NCBI RefSeq assembly: GCF_001278945.1 | Contig: NZ_LGRV01000002.1 | Location: forward strand, 25,130 to 60,836 | Direction: 5' to 3' | Source of the DNA: Lysinibacillus contaminans | Lineage (GTDB): Bacteria; Bacillota; Bacilli; Bacillales_A; Planococcaceae | Length of the DNA stretch: 35,707 nt | Shown: positions 7,521-17,499 of the stretch, one piece after another | How the letters are laid out: the number at the start of each line of letters is the position of its first letter | How positions within the stretch are numbered: position 1 is the stretch's first letter | Notes under the pieces: generated by a model | What the model was told of the DNA's origin: nothing | Database searches by the model: none | Seen by the model: only the letters and a program-made list of their open reading frames with translations | Translations under genes and position numbers: made by a program

Positions 7521-8054
7521 TTATTCCATTTGTTTTGATAAGAAATTAGCGGCTGTTTCGACAACCTTAACCTCTACTTCACCAACAAAATGAACTTTTG
7601 ATAGAACAATAATACAACCAATCGGATCGCCGTTCGCAATAATCGGCGCCACACAATAAGATTTTACTTGCTCAGATTGCCCTGGCACGATTTCAATTGT
7701 CGTTTCTGTTTTTTCAATAGTTGTAACACGTTCTTCCATAAAACCTTCTGCAAAAGATGTAATACGACGTCCAATGTATTCTTTTTTACCGATCCCAGAT
7801 ATAGCGATTACTTCATCACGGTCAGTAATGATCGCTGGTGTCCCGAGCGTCTCGTACAATGTTTCTACATATTCTTTTGCAAATTCACCTAGATCATTAA
7901 TCGGTGAATATTTTTTTAGAATAATTTCCCCTTCACGAGCCGTATATATTTCTAACGGATCGCCTTCTCGAATACGTAGCGTCCTGCGAATCTCTTTCGG
8001 AATAACTACACGTCCTAAATCATCAATACGACGAACAATTCCTGTTGCTTTCAT
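7521..8054 (-). CDS. spoVT: Stage V sporulation transcription factor SpoVT
   Basis: A forespore DNA-binding regulator of 177 aa that tunes sigma-G-dependent genes. The N-terminal swapped-hairpin AbrB domain (residues 1-50) begins MKATGIVRRIDDLGRVVIPK and includes EIRRTLRIREGDPLEIY. A GAF-like C-terminal domain follows (about 60-175, with SYCVAPIIANGDPIGCIIVL). A longer ORF starts at 8099, but GAGGC seven bases before MKATG and exact family alignment set the start at 8054. A textbook sigma-G promoter lies 46 bases upstream. The paralogue abrB is in the same window at 27187. Confidence 0.97.
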   Translation of the reverse strand: MKATGIVRRIDDLGRVVIPKEIRRTLRIREGDPLEIYTAREGEIILKKYSPINDLGEFAKEYVETLYETLGTPAIITDRDEVIAISGIGKKEYIGRRITSFAEGFMEERVTTIEKTETTIEIVPGQSEQVKSYCVAPIIANGDPIGCIIVLSKVHFVGEVEVKVVETAANFLSKQME

Positions 8055-8099
8055 GTATGCTGCCTCGCTTTCGAATTCATCAAAATTTTTCTTCAACAA

Positions 8100-8130
8100 T
8101 AGTATGGTTTTTATAAAGACAATCTATGCA
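8100..8130 (-). promoter_or_regulatory. Sigma-G promoter of spoVT
   Basis: On the minus strand TGCATA (8125-8130) and CATACTA (8100-8106), with 18 bases between GCATA plus its following G-run and the -10. GCATA-N18-CATACTA matches the sigma-G consensus GMATR-N18-CATNMTA at every fixed position. spoVT is a known sigma-G target in B. subtilis. Confidence 0.88.
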
Positions 8131-8235
8131 AAAAAGGGTTTTGAATCCAACATTTTTTTAAAACATAGTAATTTGTCTATTTATACAATAAGTCTGCCCT
8201 AATTAATTTGTCAATAAATAAGGCTTTTATCATGA

Positions 8236-11200
8236 TTATTTTTTAGAATTTGTAATTATTATCATTATTTCTTCTAAAACATCAAAAACTTGGTATTTTC
8301 CACATTTACGTTCATCAATTGTTAAAATTAACTGCATACCGTCCATACCAAAACCGACAGCCCGCTCGAATTTCATTGTTTCTGTTACAATTTTACTGCC
8401 ATCTACTTTTGCAGTACCCTCTTCGGACAACAGAATCGAAATGACTTTTTGCTTTTCTTTTATCGAAATAACGCCCATCTCTAAGCCCCAAACCTTCATG
8501 CGTGCGATACGTAATAAGCGCTCTGTTTCAATCGGCAAATCACCAAAACGATCTTGTAGTTCTTCCATAATTTCATTGTAATCATCGACTTGATCCATGG
8601 CCTTAATACGCTTGTACATTTGAATTTTCTGGTATCCGTCTGGGATATATGCATCCGGAATATATGCATCAACATTGAGTAAAATTTCAATATCTGGCTT
8701 ATCCTCTTTTTTCACACCTGTTTGACGCTCCGCAATTGCTTCTTCAAGCATTTGTGAATATAAATCAAAGCCAACTGAATCAATAAACCCATGTTGCTGT
8801 GCACCAAGTAAATTTCCGGCACCACGAATCGATAAGTCACGCATTGCAATTTTAAAGCCGGACCCAAGCTCTGTAAATTCTTTAATTGCTTGTAAACGCT
8901 GCTCTGCCACATCCGTTAGCACCTTATCACGCTGATACATAAAATACGCATATGCAACTCGATTTGAACGCCCAACACGGCCACGTAATTGATAGAGCTG
9001 CGCTAGTCCCATACGGTCCGCGTCTTGCACAATCAGCGTATTGACATTTGGAATGTCCACGCCCGTTTCAATAATTGTCGTCGTAACAAGTACATCATAA
9101 TCGCCCTCTAAAAATGCTAAAATCACTGATTCTAATTCAGATTCAGTCATTTTTCCATGCGCATGTCCGATACGTGCTTCTGGTACCAACATCTGTATTT
9201 CATCCACTTTACGTGCCATATCTTCTACGCGGTTATATAAGTAAAACACTTGTCCTCCACGAGCCATCTCACGCTCAATGGCTTCCCGTACTAATGCCCC
9301 GCTATGCTCCATCACATAAGTTTGTACTGGGAAACGATTTGCAGGTGGTGTTTCAATAACCGATAAATCGCGTACACCAACCATTGACATATGAAGCGTT
9401 CTCGGAATCGGTGTTGCTGTCAGCGTTAACACATCAACATTTGTTTTTAACTGTTTAATTTTTTCTTTATGCGTTACACCAAAACGTTGCTCTTCATCAA
9501 CAATGAGTAACCCAAGGTCTTGGAAAATTAAATCTTTAGATAAAATTCGATGTGTCCCAATAACAATATCAATTTGACCTTCTTTTAAACCTTTTAACGT
9601 CGCTGTCTGCTCTTTTTTAGAACGGAAACGAGATAATACACCAACATTAATCGCAAAGTCTTGGAAGCGCTCTCGAATGGTTTCATAGTGTTGTTGCGCT
9701 AGAATTGTTGTCGGCACAAGAAATGCAACTTGCTTCCCATCTTGAATGGCTTTGAATGCGGCACGTATTGCAACCTCTGTTTTACCGTAACCTACGTCAC
9801 CGCACACGAGACGGTCCATTGGACGCGCTCGTTCCATATCACGCTTGACTTCAATAATAGAACGTAATTGATCCTCTGTCTCCTCATACGCGAAAGACGC
9901 CTCAAAAGTACGTTGGTCGTCATTATCTGGCGCAAAGGCATGTCCTATTTCCGCCTCACGCTTCGCATAAAGTTTAATAAGATCATCTGCAATATCCTGA
10001 ACAGCTGACGATACCTTCGCCTTTGCCTTTTTCCACTCTGCACCCCCGAGCTTATGCAGCTTCGGCTCACGGTCTTCAGATGCTACATATTTTTGAATTA
10101 AATCAATTTGCTCAACTGGGACATATAATTTATCGTCTGCACGGTAGCGAATATGCAAGTAATCCTTATGCGTGCCGTTTACTTCTAAAGTTTCGACTCC
10201 AATGTATTTCCCTATTCCATGATGCACATGGACAACATAATCACCAGGTTTAATCTCCGTATAACTTTTAATGCGTTCAGCATTGGTCATCTTTTGCGGT
10301 CGTGCTTTTTTCTTCGCTTGCTGTTTAAATAGCTCGTCCTCCGTAACAACCGCCATACGTTGTAATGGTAGCTCAAAGCCATTTGAAATTCCGCCATCTA
10401 CAATAAAGATACCCGGCTCTGTCGGCTCGCCGATCGTTGCACGTATATCATAGTCCTCTAGCATTTGTTGCACACGTGCCATGCGTTCTTTGCCTCTTGC
10501 AACAATAAGAACTGTAAATTTCCCCATTTGCCAACGTTCAATTTCACTTTGTAGAAGTGCCATCTGTCCATGAAATTGTTGCATCGGTTTACATGAGAAA
10601 TTCGTCGCTTTTTTAAATGTCACTCCTGAAAATGTACGAGAAAATAGTGAGAAGAATAATTTTTGTTGTGACATCATCGCCAAAATTTCTTTTAAAGAGA
10701 AGGCTGGTTTCACAGCATGTACAATTTTCCCCTCTTCAATAAGCGATAAAAACCACTCGTCTTCTTCACGTTCCCATGCATCCATAATTTCTTGTATACG
10801 CCCAAGCTCATCAAATAACACAAGGCCATCTTTTGCAAAATAATCGCCTAAAAACGCCGTTTTTTCATATAAAAGCGAACCATATTTATTCACATAATCA
10901 GGTACATTACCCTGCTGTAACATGTCAATATCATACTGAATATTTTGATAAAGAAGCTCCTTTGTCTCCTGCTTTTTCACCTTTTTTAAGCTCTCCGCTA
11001 ATGCCGCTTCTAACCGAGTAGCTAACGCAGCCCGCTCTTCCTTTGTTAAAATCACTTCAGATGCAGGTAAAATACGCACCGTTTGTAATTTATCGATTGA
11101 ACGCTGGTCATCTGCAGAAAACGTACGAATCGAATCTACTTCTGTATCAAATAACTCCAAACGAATTGGTGCCTCTAAATACGGCGGATAAATATCTAAA

Positions 11201-11742
11201 ATGCCTCCGCGCAGTGCAAATTCACCTGGTGTTGTCACCATCGAATTTCGCACATACCCCATTGCCACTAATGTTTGCAACCATTTTTCAACTTCAATTT
11301 CCTCGCCAACTGCTGTCTGTAAAAAGTATTGCGTCCAATGTTCTTTTGGTGGCATCATTTTACGTAATCCTGCGATAGGAATAACATAAACAGCAAGCTC
11401 TCCTCTTGCTAAACTATCAAGTGTTGCAATACGTTCAGCACGAAGCTCTGGTGAAGCTATAGATAAATCTGCCGCAATAAATTCATCAGCCGGATAATAA
11501 TGTACATATTCTTCGCCTAATAAACCAGCAAGCTCATCCACCATTTTTTGCGCCTGTAATAAATTCGAAGACACAATATAGATTGGTTTTTTCACGTATT
11601 CAAATAACGCATCCACCAAAACTGGGCGTGCACTTCCGGTTAATCCTGTTATAAGCTGAGACATTGTCTGTCCGCTCTGAATCTCCTGCAAAAATGATGT
11701 AATATGTTTGTCCTGCGACACTAATTGTCGTAAAACTTCCAT
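8236..11742 (-). CDS. mfd: Transcription-repair coupling factor Mfd
   Basis: A DNA translocase of 1168 aa that removes RNA polymerase stalled at lesions and recruits UvrA. Order of domains: UvrB-like N-terminal module (about 1-350); an RNA-polymerase interaction domain near 490-560 ([40 protein letters not shown]); a RecG-type superfamily 2 motor with Walker [12 protein letters not shown], Walker [20 protein letters not shown] and QLRGRVGRS; then the C-terminal TRCF domain. Full length compared with 1177 aa in B. subtilis. AAAGGGG precedes the ATG. The fin terminator lies about 100 bases upstream, so it needs its own promoter, which I could not identify. Confidence 0.97.
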   Translation of the reverse strand: MEVLRQLVSQDKHITSFLQEIQSGQTMSQLITGLTGSARPVLVDALFEYVKKPIYIVSSNLLQAQKMVDELAGLLGEEYVHYYPADEFIAADLSIASPELRAERIATLDSLARGELAVYVIPIAGLRKMMPPKEHWTQYFLQTAVGEEIEVEKWLQTLVAMGYVRNSMVTTPGEFALRGGILDIYPPYLEAPIRLELFDTEVDSIRTFSADDQRSIDKLQTVRILPASEVILTKEERAALATRLEAALAESLKKVKKQETKELLYQNIQYDIDMLQQGNVPDYVNKYGSLLYEKTAFLGDYFAKDGLVLFDELGRIQEIMDAWEREEDEWFLSLIEEGKIVHAVKPAFSLKEILAMMSQQKLFFSLFSRTFSGVTFKKATNFSCKPMQQFHGQMALLQSEIERWQMGKFTVLIVARGKERMARVQQMLEDYDIRATIGEPTEPGIFIVDGGISNGFELPLQRMAVVTEDELFKQQAKKKARPQKMTNAERIKSYTEIKPGDYVVHVHHGIGKYIGVETLEVNGTHKDYLHIRYRADDKLYVPVEQIDLIQKYVASEDREPKLHKLGGAEWKKAKAKVSSAVQDIADDLIKLYAKREAEIGHAFAPDNDDQRTFEASFAYEETEDQLRSIIEVKRDMERARPMDRLVCGDVGYGKTEVAIRAAFKAIQDGKQVAFLVPTTILAQQHYETIRERFQDFAINVGVLSRFRSKKEQTATLKGLKEGQIDIVIGTHRILSKDLIFQDLGLLIVDEEQRFGVTHKEKIKQLKTNVDVLTLTATPIPRTLHMSMVGVRDLSVIETPPANRFPVQTYVMEHSGALVREAIEREMARGGQVFYLYNRVEDMARKVDEIQMLVPEARIGHAHGKMTESELESVILAFLEGDYDVLVTTTIIETGVDIPNVNTLIVQDADRMGLAQLYQLRGRVGRSNRVAYAYFMYQRDKVLTDVAEQRLQAIKEFTELGSGFKIAMRDLSIRGAGNLLGAQQHGFIDSVGFDLYSQMLEEAIAERQTGVKKEDKPDIEILLNVDAYIPDAYIPDGYQKIQMYKRIKAMDQVDDYNEIMEELQDRFGDLPIETERLLRIARMKVWGLEMGVISIKEKQKVISILLSEEGTAKVDGSKIVTETMKFERAVGFGMDGMQLILTIDERKCGKYQVFDVLEEIMIIITNSKK

Positions 11743-11843
11743 CGCTAAACGCCCCTTTCAAAACACAAAAATCTTTTTATTTTTCTCTAATTACTACTAC
11801 TCTATAACAATAATGCTAGTTTTATTTCCCTATTTTAGAAACG

Positions 11844-11879
11844 GAAAAAGCTTTGGACGCATACATTCTACGCCAAAGC
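11844..11879 (-). terminator. Rho-independent terminator of fin
   Basis: GCTTTGG/CCAAAGC stem (11850-11856 with 11873-11879), extended by a CG/CG pair beyond a bulge; on the minus strand it ends in TTTTTCC. Confidence 0.8.
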
Positions 11880-11890
11880 ATCCTTCTCAA

Positions 11891-12118
11891 TTATTGTAGC
11901 CATTTATTTAATGCATGATAATCTGGATATTGTCTAAGCGAATCTTCACACTGCTCACAAATGCAGTGTACTGTCGTGTGGCCATGCTGATCTTTTTCAA
12001 TATAGTCATCTGCCTCACCCACTTCGAAAATATGCAACTTTCGAATTGTATCATCTGCATCAAATGGTAGCGTCCCAATTTCTACTTCACAATGACGACA
12101 TCGATAGCGAACTGACAT
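11891..12118 (-). CDS. fin: Anti-sigma-F factor Fin
   Basis: A 75-aa forespore protein (YabK family) that inhibits sigma-F and so helps the switch to sigma-G. Two zinc-knuckle cysteine pairs are visible: CRHC near residue 7 and CICEQC near residue 53, giving CxxC pairs separated by an acidic linker. The 76-aa B. subtilis protein has the same layout. The reading could extend to 12148, but AGGAGG 11 bases before MSVRYRC and family alignment favour 12118. A sigma-F type promoter at 12155-12184 supports forespore expression. Position between pth and mfd is as in Bacillus. Confidence 0.92.
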   Translation of the reverse strand: MSVRYRCRHCEVEIGTLPFDADDTIRKLHIFEVGEADDYIEKDQHGHTTVHCICEQCEDSLRQYPDYHALNKWLQ

Positions 12119-12154
12119 CTCCAAATCATCCTCCTTTAAGCAACTCACTACTTA

Positions 12155-12184
12155 AAGTATAGGCATTTGCTTGAAAAATTATGC
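12155..12184 (-). promoter_or_regulatory. Sigma-F type promoter of fin
   Basis: On the minus strand GCATA (12180-12184), a 15-bp spacer and GCCTATACTT (12155-12164). The sigma-F consensus is GYATA-N15-GGNNANAHTN; only the second G of the -10 differs. Known sigma-F control of fin supports the call. Confidence 0.75.
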
Positions 12185-12190
12185 ACCTTT

Positions 12191-12258
12191 CAATTACGCT
12201 AATAGGTAATTACAGCTGACATCTCGCTTTCTCACAGATAAACATTGCGTCTAGATTT
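12191..12258. repeat. Dispersed intergenic repeat, short copy
   Basis: This copy matches the longer one at 32447-32575 in the same orientation. Shared blocks, in order, are AATTACGC, GGTAATT/CGTAATT, GCTGAC, CGCTTTC, CACAGA, AAACA, TGCGTC and AGATTTT. It lacks about 37 bases present in the other copy. A separate hairpin AATTGTGC-TT-GCACAATT follows at 12261-12278. The element lies between pth and the fin promoter and encodes nothing convincing. Confidence 0.7.
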
Positions 12259-12346
12259 TTAATTGTGCTTGCACAATTATCATCTTCCAAAATACAGGAC
12301 ATCTCTAGAAGATCTTAAAGGTGATCAGTTAGCATCGAAACACTTA

Positions 12347-12910
12347 CTAACTACCGTTAAATTGATTCATAACTTCTAGAAACGGCGTTGATAGCGATGT
12401 TTCTACAGCATTTACACTCTTATCAATTGCATCACCTATAACTACCTGTTCTTCTTTTGAAAATTTCGATAGTACATAATCCGCTACTTTCATACCAGCG
12501 GGTGGACGATTCACCCCGACACGAATACGATTAAATTCTTGTGTGCCTAAATGGTGAATTAAAGACTTAATACCATTATGCCCACCCGCGCTACCTTTTT
12601 GACGCAAACGTAATTTACCTGTTTCTAAATCTAAATCATCATAAATGACAATTAAATCTTCCACATCAATATCGAAATAATCCATTAACGGACCAACACA
12701 CTCACCCGATAAATTCATATATGTTAAAGGTTTAACAAGTAGAACCTTTCCTTCAGGGCGATGGACCGTTGCGTACATCCCATTAAATTTCGAATTCGTT
12801 AATGGTGCATCCCATTTTTTTGCTAATGCATCAATTACATCAAAGCCAATATTATGACGTGTATGTTCATAGGGTTTCCCCGGGTTTCCCAAACCAACGA
12901 TAATTTTCAT
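12347..12910 (-). CDS. pth: Peptidyl-tRNA hydrolase Pth (SpoVC)
   Basis: Hydrolyses the ester bond of peptidyl-tRNA dropped from ribosomes, recycling tRNA in the cytoplasm. The 187-aa protein starts [20 protein letters not shown], where the His of RHN is the catalytic base. Family motifs [25 protein letters not shown] and [20 protein letters not shown] follow, the last with the substrate-binding GGHNG. A longer frame reaches 13003, but GAGGT eight bases before MKIIVG and length agreement set the start at 12910. In B. subtilis the gene is also called spoVC because mutants block late sporulation. Confidence 0.97.
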   Translation of the reverse strand: MKIIVGLGNPGKPYEHTRHNIGFDVIDALAKKWDAPLTNSKFNGMYATVHRPEGKVLLVKPLTYMNLSGECVGPLMDYFDIDVEDLIVIYDDLDLETGKLRLRQKGSAGGHNGIKSLIHHLGTQEFNRIRVGVNRPPAGMKVADYVLSKFSKEEQVVIGDAIDKSVNAVETSLSTPFLEVMNQFNGS

Positions 12911-12989
12911 AAGTACCTCGCTTTTTAGCCTAATAGTAGTTATTTTACCATATGCATGGCTTAGAAATACATTGCGTTGATTTAATACA

Positions 12990-13020
12990 TAAAGAAAAGT
13001 CATCCCTATCAGGAATGACT
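12990..13020 (-). terminator. Rho-independent terminator of the downstream ctc copy
   Basis: A 10-bp stem AGTCATTCCT/AGGGATGACT (one mismatch, 3-nt loop, 12998-13020) runs on the minus strand into TTTCTTTATG. Confidence 0.75.
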
Positions 13021-13027
13021 TCTCTTA

Positions 13028-13678
13028 TTATCTATCTTCAGGTTCTGTTTTTTTAGATGCTAAATCCTGTTCCTCATTATCCGTATCTTCCGCTAATACA
13101 CTTTCGGCTGTCGTTTCTAAGTCTGCCTTACTAATTGGTGTAGTCACAGTAACTAATGTATAGTCATCTTCATTTAAAATTTCAAATCCTATCTTATCAC
13201 GAATGTTTATTACGCTTAATGAATCACCAATAGCTAGTGTGGAAATATCCACTTCGATTGATTCTGGAATTTCAGATGGATTCACTTTAATTTTCAATTC
13301 TCGGTTTGGTTGCATTAATACGCCCCCATCCTTTACTCCAACTGACTCTCCTTTAAATGTAACAGGCACCTCTGTTTCTAATGCTTCTGACATATCAATT
13401 GCGAGAAAGTCTAAATGCTTATAACCGTTCTTTAATGCACATCTTTGGACCTCTGTTAACATTGCATTTACTTTTTTGCCACCTAACTGCAATTCAAATA
13501 CGCCATTTTGACCAAATTGTTGCAGATAACGTGCGAGCTCTCTTTCTGGAACCGCAATAGCTGTAGCCTCTAGATTATAGCCGTATATAATGGCCGGGAT
13601 TTGCCCTCCGTTTCTAAGTTGGGTTAAATTAGAATGCTTCCCGGTTTCACGCTTTGTGGCTGTTAGTCCTGTAGTCAT
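13028..13678 (-). CDS. ctc: L25/Ctc family ribosomal protein, downstream copy
   Basis: A general-stress ribosomal protein of the bL25/TL5/Ctc family that binds 5S rRNA in the 50S subunit; 216 aa. The N-terminal L25 domain (residues 1-95) contains LTQLRNGGQIPAIIYGY; the C-terminal beta domain (96-185) contains GESVGVKDGGVLMQPN, KIKVNPSEIPESIEVDIS and the closing DDYTLVTVTTP. A highly charged acidic tail follows (AEDTDNEEQD...KKTEPEDR). It is about 55% identical by hand count to the neighbour at 13802, gap-free over some 180 residues. Its own sigma-B type promoter lies at 13720-13745. It sits directly before pth, the usual place of ctc. Confidence 0.95.
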   Translation of the reverse strand: MTTGLTATKRETGKHSNLTQLRNGGQIPAIIYGYNLEATAIAVPERELARYLQQFGQNGVFELQLGGKKVNAMLTEVQRCALKNGYKHLDFLAIDMSEALETEVPVTFKGESVGVKDGGVLMQPNRELKIKVNPSEIPESIEVDISTLAIGDSLSVINIRDKIGFEILNEDDYTLVTVTTPISKADLETTAESVLAEDTDNEEQDLASKKTEPEDR

Positions 13679-13719
13679 TTATCATGTCCCCTTCCAAGAA
13701 AATTATTACATTATTTTAT

Positions 13720-13745
13720 TTTCCCTTTTTTATAATTCTTTAAAC
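13720..13745 (-). promoter_or_regulatory. Sigma-B promoter of the downstream ctc copy
   Basis: On the minus strand GTTTAA (13740-13745), a 14-bp spacer and GGGAAA (13720-13725). This fits the sigma-B consensus GTTTAA-N12-15-GGGWAW at every position. The B. subtilis ctc promoter is the classic sigma-B promoter. It starts right where the upstream copy's terminator ends. Confidence 0.85.
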
Positions 13746-13787
13746 AAAAAAGCTATCGAAGAAGTCACTTTCGACTTCTTTGATAGC
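13746..13787 (-). terminator. Rho-independent terminator of the upstream ctc copy
   Basis: A 15-bp stem pairs 13752-13766 with 13773-13787 (one G-T pair, 6-nt loop) and is followed on the minus strand by TTTTTTG. It separates the two ctc transcripts. Confidence 0.92.
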
Positions 13788-13801
13788 CATTATATATATT
13801 A

Positions 13802-14395
13802 TTAATCTAATGCTTCGATGCTACTAGCAATTTCTTCAACTGCAGATACAATTGGTGCCGTGATTGTTACTAAGGTATGGTCATCTTCACTAATAATTTC
13901 AAAATTAACACTCTCTCGAATATCAGCTACTATAATGGACTCACCAATTGCTAGTTTAGTAATATTAACTTCAATTGTTTCTGGGATTTCAGTCGGATTT
14001 ACCTTTATTTTCATCTCCAAGTTCGGTTGCATTAATATGCCGCCTTTACTTACTCCAACTGACTCTCCAACAATTGACACAGTCACATCTACTTCTAGCT
14101 CTTCAGACATATTAATTGTTAAAAAATCAATGTGGTTTACTTCATCTTTCAATGAGCATTGCTGTACTTCAGACACAACCACATTTATCCTTTCACCATC
14201 TAACTCAATTGGTAACAAACCATTACGTCCATTTTTTTGAACGTATTTTTTGAATTCTTTTGCTGAAATAGAAATTGGGGTTGAATCTATTTTGTAGCCG
14301 TAAATTACCGCTGGAATGGCTCCCCCTTTTCTAAGTTGGGTTAATGTCGAACGATGCCCAGCTTCGCGCCTCTTAACACTTAAGACTGTACTCAT
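13802..14395 (-). CDS. L25/Ctc family ribosomal protein, upstream copy
   Basis: A second bL25/Ctc protein, 197 aa, with the same two domains: LTQLRKGGAIPAVIYGY near residue 18, GESVGVSKGGILMQPN near 113, KIKVNPTEIPETIEVNIT, and DDHTLVTITAP near 170. It lacks the long charged tail of its neighbour and ends EEIASSIEALD. The start MSTVLSVKRREAG is set by GGGGAAGG seven bases upstream; the upstream extension would need a TTG without a site. Both copies share the leader motif CTTGGAAGGGGA, further evidence of tandem duplication. Its promoter region (GGGTATAAT at 14439-14447) differs from the neighbour's. The family function is 5S rRNA binding; division of labour between the copies is unknown. Confidence 0.94.
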   Translation of the reverse strand: MSTVLSVKRREAGHRSTLTQLRKGGAIPAVIYGYKIDSTPISISAKEFKKYVQKNGRNGLLPIELDGERINVVVSEVQQCSLKDEVNHIDFLTINMSEELEVDVTVSIVGESVGVSKGGILMQPNLEMKIKVNPTEIPETIEVNITKLAIGESIIVADIRESVNFEIISEDDHTLVTITAPIVSAVEEIASSIEALD

Positions 14396-14438
14396 ATCTA
14401 TACCTTCCCCTTCCAAGAAAAAATAAGTAACAATTACT

Positions 14439-14447
14439 ATTATACCC
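14439..14447 (-). promoter_or_regulatory. -10 region of the upstream ctc copy (sigma-A or sigma-B)
   Basis: On the minus strand GGGTATAAT contains both a sigma-B-like GGGTAT and a perfect sigma-A TATAAT. Upstream, ATGTAA at 14-bp spacing matches GTTTAA at only four of six, and no TTGACA-like hexamer sits 16-18 bp away. Which sigma factor reads it cannot be decided from the sequence. Confidence 0.45.
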
Positions 14448-14483
14448 TTTAATACAATATTTTACATACAACAGACCAATTAA

Positions 14484-14519
14484 AAGGACGAATCTACTCG
14501 AAAATGTAGATTCGTCCTT
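14484..14519 (-). terminator. Rho-independent terminator of glmU-prs
   Basis: A perfect 14-bp stem (14484-14497 with 14506-14519) with an 8-nt loop runs on the minus strand into TTTTAATT. Confidence 0.92.
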
Positions 14520-14547
14520 AATTTGTCATATATTTAGCTAACTAATA

Positions 14548-15507
14548 TTAATCGAATAAAGTACTTACAGATTTGTTTTCGTATACGCGAGAAATAGCAT
14601 CAGCCATTAATTTTGCTACTGAAAGTTCAATTATTTTAGGAGACTTTTTATCATCTGAAAGTTGAATTGTATTTGTCACAACTAATTCCTTAATTGCTGA
14701 GTTATTAATACGATCGATTGCTGGCCCTGATAATACTGGGTGAGAACAGCAAGCGTAAACTTCTTTCGCACCTGCAGCACGTAGAGCATCAGCGCCGATT
14801 GTAATTGTACCAGCAGTATCAATAATATCATCAATTAAGATTGCCACTTTACCATCAACATTACCAACGATGTTCATAACTTCTGCAACGTTTGGTTTTG
14901 GACGTCGTTTGTCAATAATTGCAATTGGTGCTTTTAAGCGTTCAGCCATTTTACGAGCACGTGTTACACCACCATGGTCAGGAGACACAACAACAATATC
15001 TTCTGTTGGGATGTTTTTAGATTGGAAGTACTCTGAAAGTAAAGGTACCGCCATTAAGTGGTCGATTAAAATGTCGAAGAAGCCTTGAATTTGTGGTGCG
15101 TGTAAATCAAGTACGATGACACGAGTTGCACCAGCAGTTTCAAGTAAGTTTGCTACTAGTTTAGCTGTAATTGGCTCACGTGCTTTCGCTTTACGGTCTT
15201 GACGAGCATAACCATAATATGGCATTACAACATTGACTGTACGAGCAGATGCACGTTTCACTGCATCTATCATAATTAAAAGTTCCATTAAATGTTCGTT
15301 TACAGGTGCAGAAGTAGACTGCACGATAAACACATCACAACCTCGAATACTTTCTTCAATGCTAATTTGAACCTCTCCATCGCTGAAGTGTTTAACAGAA
15401 GATTTACCTAATTCAACACCCATTTCTTGCGCAATTTCTTGTGCAAGAGGGTTATTAGAGTTAAGTGAGAATATTTTTAATTGTGAGTTAGCATATTGAT
15501 ACGGCAT
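14548..15507 (-). CDS. prs: Ribose-phosphate pyrophosphokinase
   Basis: Makes PRPP from ribose 5-phosphate and ATP, feeding purine, pyrimidine, His, Trp and NAD synthesis. The 319-aa protein shows both phosphoribosyl-pyrophosphate synthetase repeats: [20 protein letters not shown] with ATP-binding [17 protein letters not shown], and the C-terminal [14 protein letters not shown]. The PRPP loop [15 protein letters not shown] carries the signature acidic pair. GGAGG precedes the ATG. It follows glmU by 24 bases with no terminator between, so the two form one transcript, as in Bacillus. Confidence 0.98.
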   Translation of the reverse strand: MPYQYANSQLKIFSLNSNNPLAQEIAQEMGVELGKSSVKHFSDGEVQISIEESIRGCDVFIVQSTSAPVNEHLMELLIMIDAVKRASARTVNVVMPYYGYARQDRKAKAREPITAKLVANLLETAGATRVIVLDLHAPQIQGFFDILIDHLMAVPLLSEYFQSKNIPTEDIVVVSPDHGGVTRARKMAERLKAPIAIIDKRRPKPNVAEVMNIVGNVDGKVAILIDDIIDTAGTITIGADALRAAGAKEVYACCSHPVLSGPAIDRINNSAIKELVVTNTIQLSDDKKSPKIIELSVAKLMADAISRVYENKSVSTLFD

Positions 15508-15531
15508 GATGGCCTCCTGTTTAGTTGTTAA

Positions 15532-16902
15532 TTATTTTGAATTCAGTTTACTTACATAATTTGGCTTGTTTTCTTGTCTTGCACGTGCAATTGCCAGTGC
15601 ATCTTCAGGAACTTCTTTTGTAATTGTAGAACCTGCTGCAATGAATGAACCTTTACCAACCTTCACTGGCGCTACTAGATTGGTGTTACATCCTACAAAA
15701 ACATCATCTTCAATAATTGTTTGGAACTTGTTTTTACCATCGTAGTTCACAGTTATTGAACCACAACCGATATTGACGTTGTTTCCTACTTCAGCGTCAC
15801 CAATATAGCTTAAATGTGATACTTTCGTGTCATCACCTAACGTACTCTTCTTCACTTCCACAAAATTACCGATTTTTACGTGACTACCGATATCTGAAAG
15901 TGGGCGGATATTTGCAAATGGTCCAATTGCTGTATCATCCGCAATAGCGCTTTCACGCACTACAGACGAATGTATAGATGTACGATCACCGATACGACTA
16001 TCTATAATTTGTGTACTTGGTCCGATGAAGCAATCTTCACCAATGACTGTAAGTCCTTCAATCATAGATCCTGGTTGAATAACAGTATCGCGGCCAATAA
16101 CTGCATCTGCGCTAATATACGTGGCATTCGGATTTATGATTGTGACACCATTGCGCATATGTCTTTCATTAATACGCGCGCGCATTAACGCCTCTGCTTG
16201 TGATAAAGCAACACGATCATTTACGCCAAGTGTCTCTTCAAAATCTTCAGTTACATAAGCTTCAACAATCTCACCTTGTTTTTGAAGAAGTTCAATGACA
16301 TCTGGCAAGTAATACTCACCTTGTGCATTGTCATTTTTCACAAGTTTTAAAGTTTCAAATAACGCTTTGTTATCAAAACAATACGTACCTGTATTAATTT
16401 CAGTGACTAATTGCTGTTTTGCAGTTGCATCTTTTTGCTCAACAATTTGTTCAACCTGACCATTTTCACCGCGTAAAATGCGACCATAGCCAGTTGGATT
16501 TTCTGCAATAGCTGTTAAAATAGTAGCTTTCGCATTTTTTGCTTGATGATGCTCAAACAAGGCTTGCATTGTCTCAGGGCGAATTAAGGGCGTATCTCCA
16601 CATACAACTAATGTTGTACCATCTTCGCTACCTAAGATTGCTTCCGCTTGTTGTACGGCATGTGCCGTGCCTAGCTGCTCTGCTTGTAAAACATATTCGC
16701 TTTTATTGCCAAGTTGCTCTTGTACTGTTTCTGCACCATGTCCGACAACCGTTACAATACGATTAACATCTAACGTTTGAATGTGGTCGACAACATGTTG
16801 TACCATTGGTTTCCCACATACCGGATGGAGCACTTTATATAATTTGGACTTCATACGTGTGCCTTGACCTGCAGCCAAAATGACAGCAAAAATTTTGCTC
16901 AT
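15532..16902 (-). CDS. glmU: Bifunctional GlmU (UDP-GlcNAc synthesis)
   Basis: Acetylates glucosamine 1-phosphate and then couples it to UTP, giving UDP-GlcNAc for peptidoglycan, teichoic acid and spore walls; 456 aa. The N-terminal uridylyltransferase has [26 protein letters not shown] and CGDTPL. The C-terminal left-handed beta-helix shows hexapeptide repeats from about residue 250 ([23 protein letters not shown]) and the acetyl-CoA end with [10 protein letters not shown]. The reading can be extended to 16926, but GGAGGA eight bases before MSKIFAVIL and the standard 456-aa length fix the start. Confidence 0.98.
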   Translation of the reverse strand: MSKIFAVILAAGQGTRMKSKLYKVLHPVCGKPMVQHVVDHIQTLDVNRIVTVVGHGAETVQEQLGNKSEYVLQAEQLGTAHAVQQAEAILGSEDGTTLVVCGDTPLIRPETMQALFEHHQAKNAKATILTAIAENPTGYGRILRGENGQVEQIVEQKDATAKQQLVTEINTGTYCFDNKALFETLKLVKNDNAQGEYYLPDVIELLQKQGEIVEAYVTEDFEETLGVNDRVALSQAEALMRARINERHMRNGVTIINPNATYISADAVIGRDTVIQPGSMIEGLTVIGEDCFIGPSTQIIDSRIGDRTSIHSSVVRESAIADDTAIGPFANIRPLSDIGSHVKIGNFVEVKKSTLGDDTKVSHLSYIGDAEVGNNVNIGCGSITVNYDGKNKFQTIIEDDVFVGCNTNLVAPVKVGKGSFIAAGSTITKEVPEDALAIARARQENKPNYVSKLNSK

Positions 16903-16937
16903 CTGTAAGTCCTCCAATACGCTCATTTTCTCTTTAG

Positions 16938-16966
16938 ACTATATAGCAAAATCCATCTATTTTCAA
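16938..16966 (-). promoter_or_regulatory. Sigma-A promoter of glmU-prs
   Basis: On the minus strand TTGAAA (16961-16966), a 17-bp spacer and TATAGT (16938-16943), downstream of the spoVG terminator. Confidence 0.65.
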
Positions 16967-17069
16967 GGCATTCAGACTTGACAAAACAATGAAATCACCA
17001 TAAATCCGCTTCATACTTGAAACTTATTATGTATGCACAAAATTTTCTCTTTCACGATTTTTTCACATA

Positions 17070-17104
17070 ATAAAAAGAACTCTACAAATTGTTGAAGAGT
17101 TCTT
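17070..17104 (-). terminator. Rho-independent terminator of spoVG
   Basis: AAGAACTCT/AGAGTTCTT stem (17075-17083 with 17096-17104), extended past one mismatch by CAA/TTG; on the minus strand it is followed by TTTTTATTAT. Confidence 0.85.
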
Positions 17105-17161
17105 ATTTTTTACCATTTCAAACTATGTTGAAAACATTTAATGGAATATCCATTAATGAAC

Positions 17162-17455
17162 CTATACGCCTACTTCTTCTAGCTCAATCACTTCATCATT
17201 GTCTTGTGAATTATGATAAGCCGTTAAAATAATGTCTTGAATTTTATTACGAGTTGTTGAATTGATTGGATGTGCAATATCTCTAAACTCTCCATCTGGA
17301 GTACGTTTACTAGGCATCGCTACAAACAATCCTGTGTTCCCATCAATCACACGAATATCATGAACAACAAATTCATTATCGAGTGTAATGGAAGCAATAG
17401 CACGCATGCGGCCATCTGTTTGTACACGACGTAATCTTACATCAGTAACTTCCAT
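17162..17455 (-). CDS. spoVG: SpoVG, RNA/DNA-binding regulator
   Basis: A 97-aa cytoplasmic regulator, conserved through Firmicutes, that affects septation during sporulation and binds nucleic acid. The sequence is the standard family type: [20 protein letters not shown], then [40 protein letters not shown], and an acidic end [19 protein letters not shown] before the ATG fixes the start and removes an upstream MRGGEK extension. A sigma-H type promoter lies 45 bases upstream, with an AT-rich stretch further up like that in the B. subtilis spoVG control region. Confidence 0.98.
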   Translation of the reverse strand: MEVTDVRLRRVQTDGRMRAIASITLDNEFVVHDIRVIDGNTGLFVAMPSKRTPDGEFRDIAHPINSTTRNKIQDIILTAYHNSQDNDEVIELEEVGV

Positions 17456-17499
17456 TTTCTCACCACCTCTCATCTTAGATGCCTTAGTGAAAATATAAT

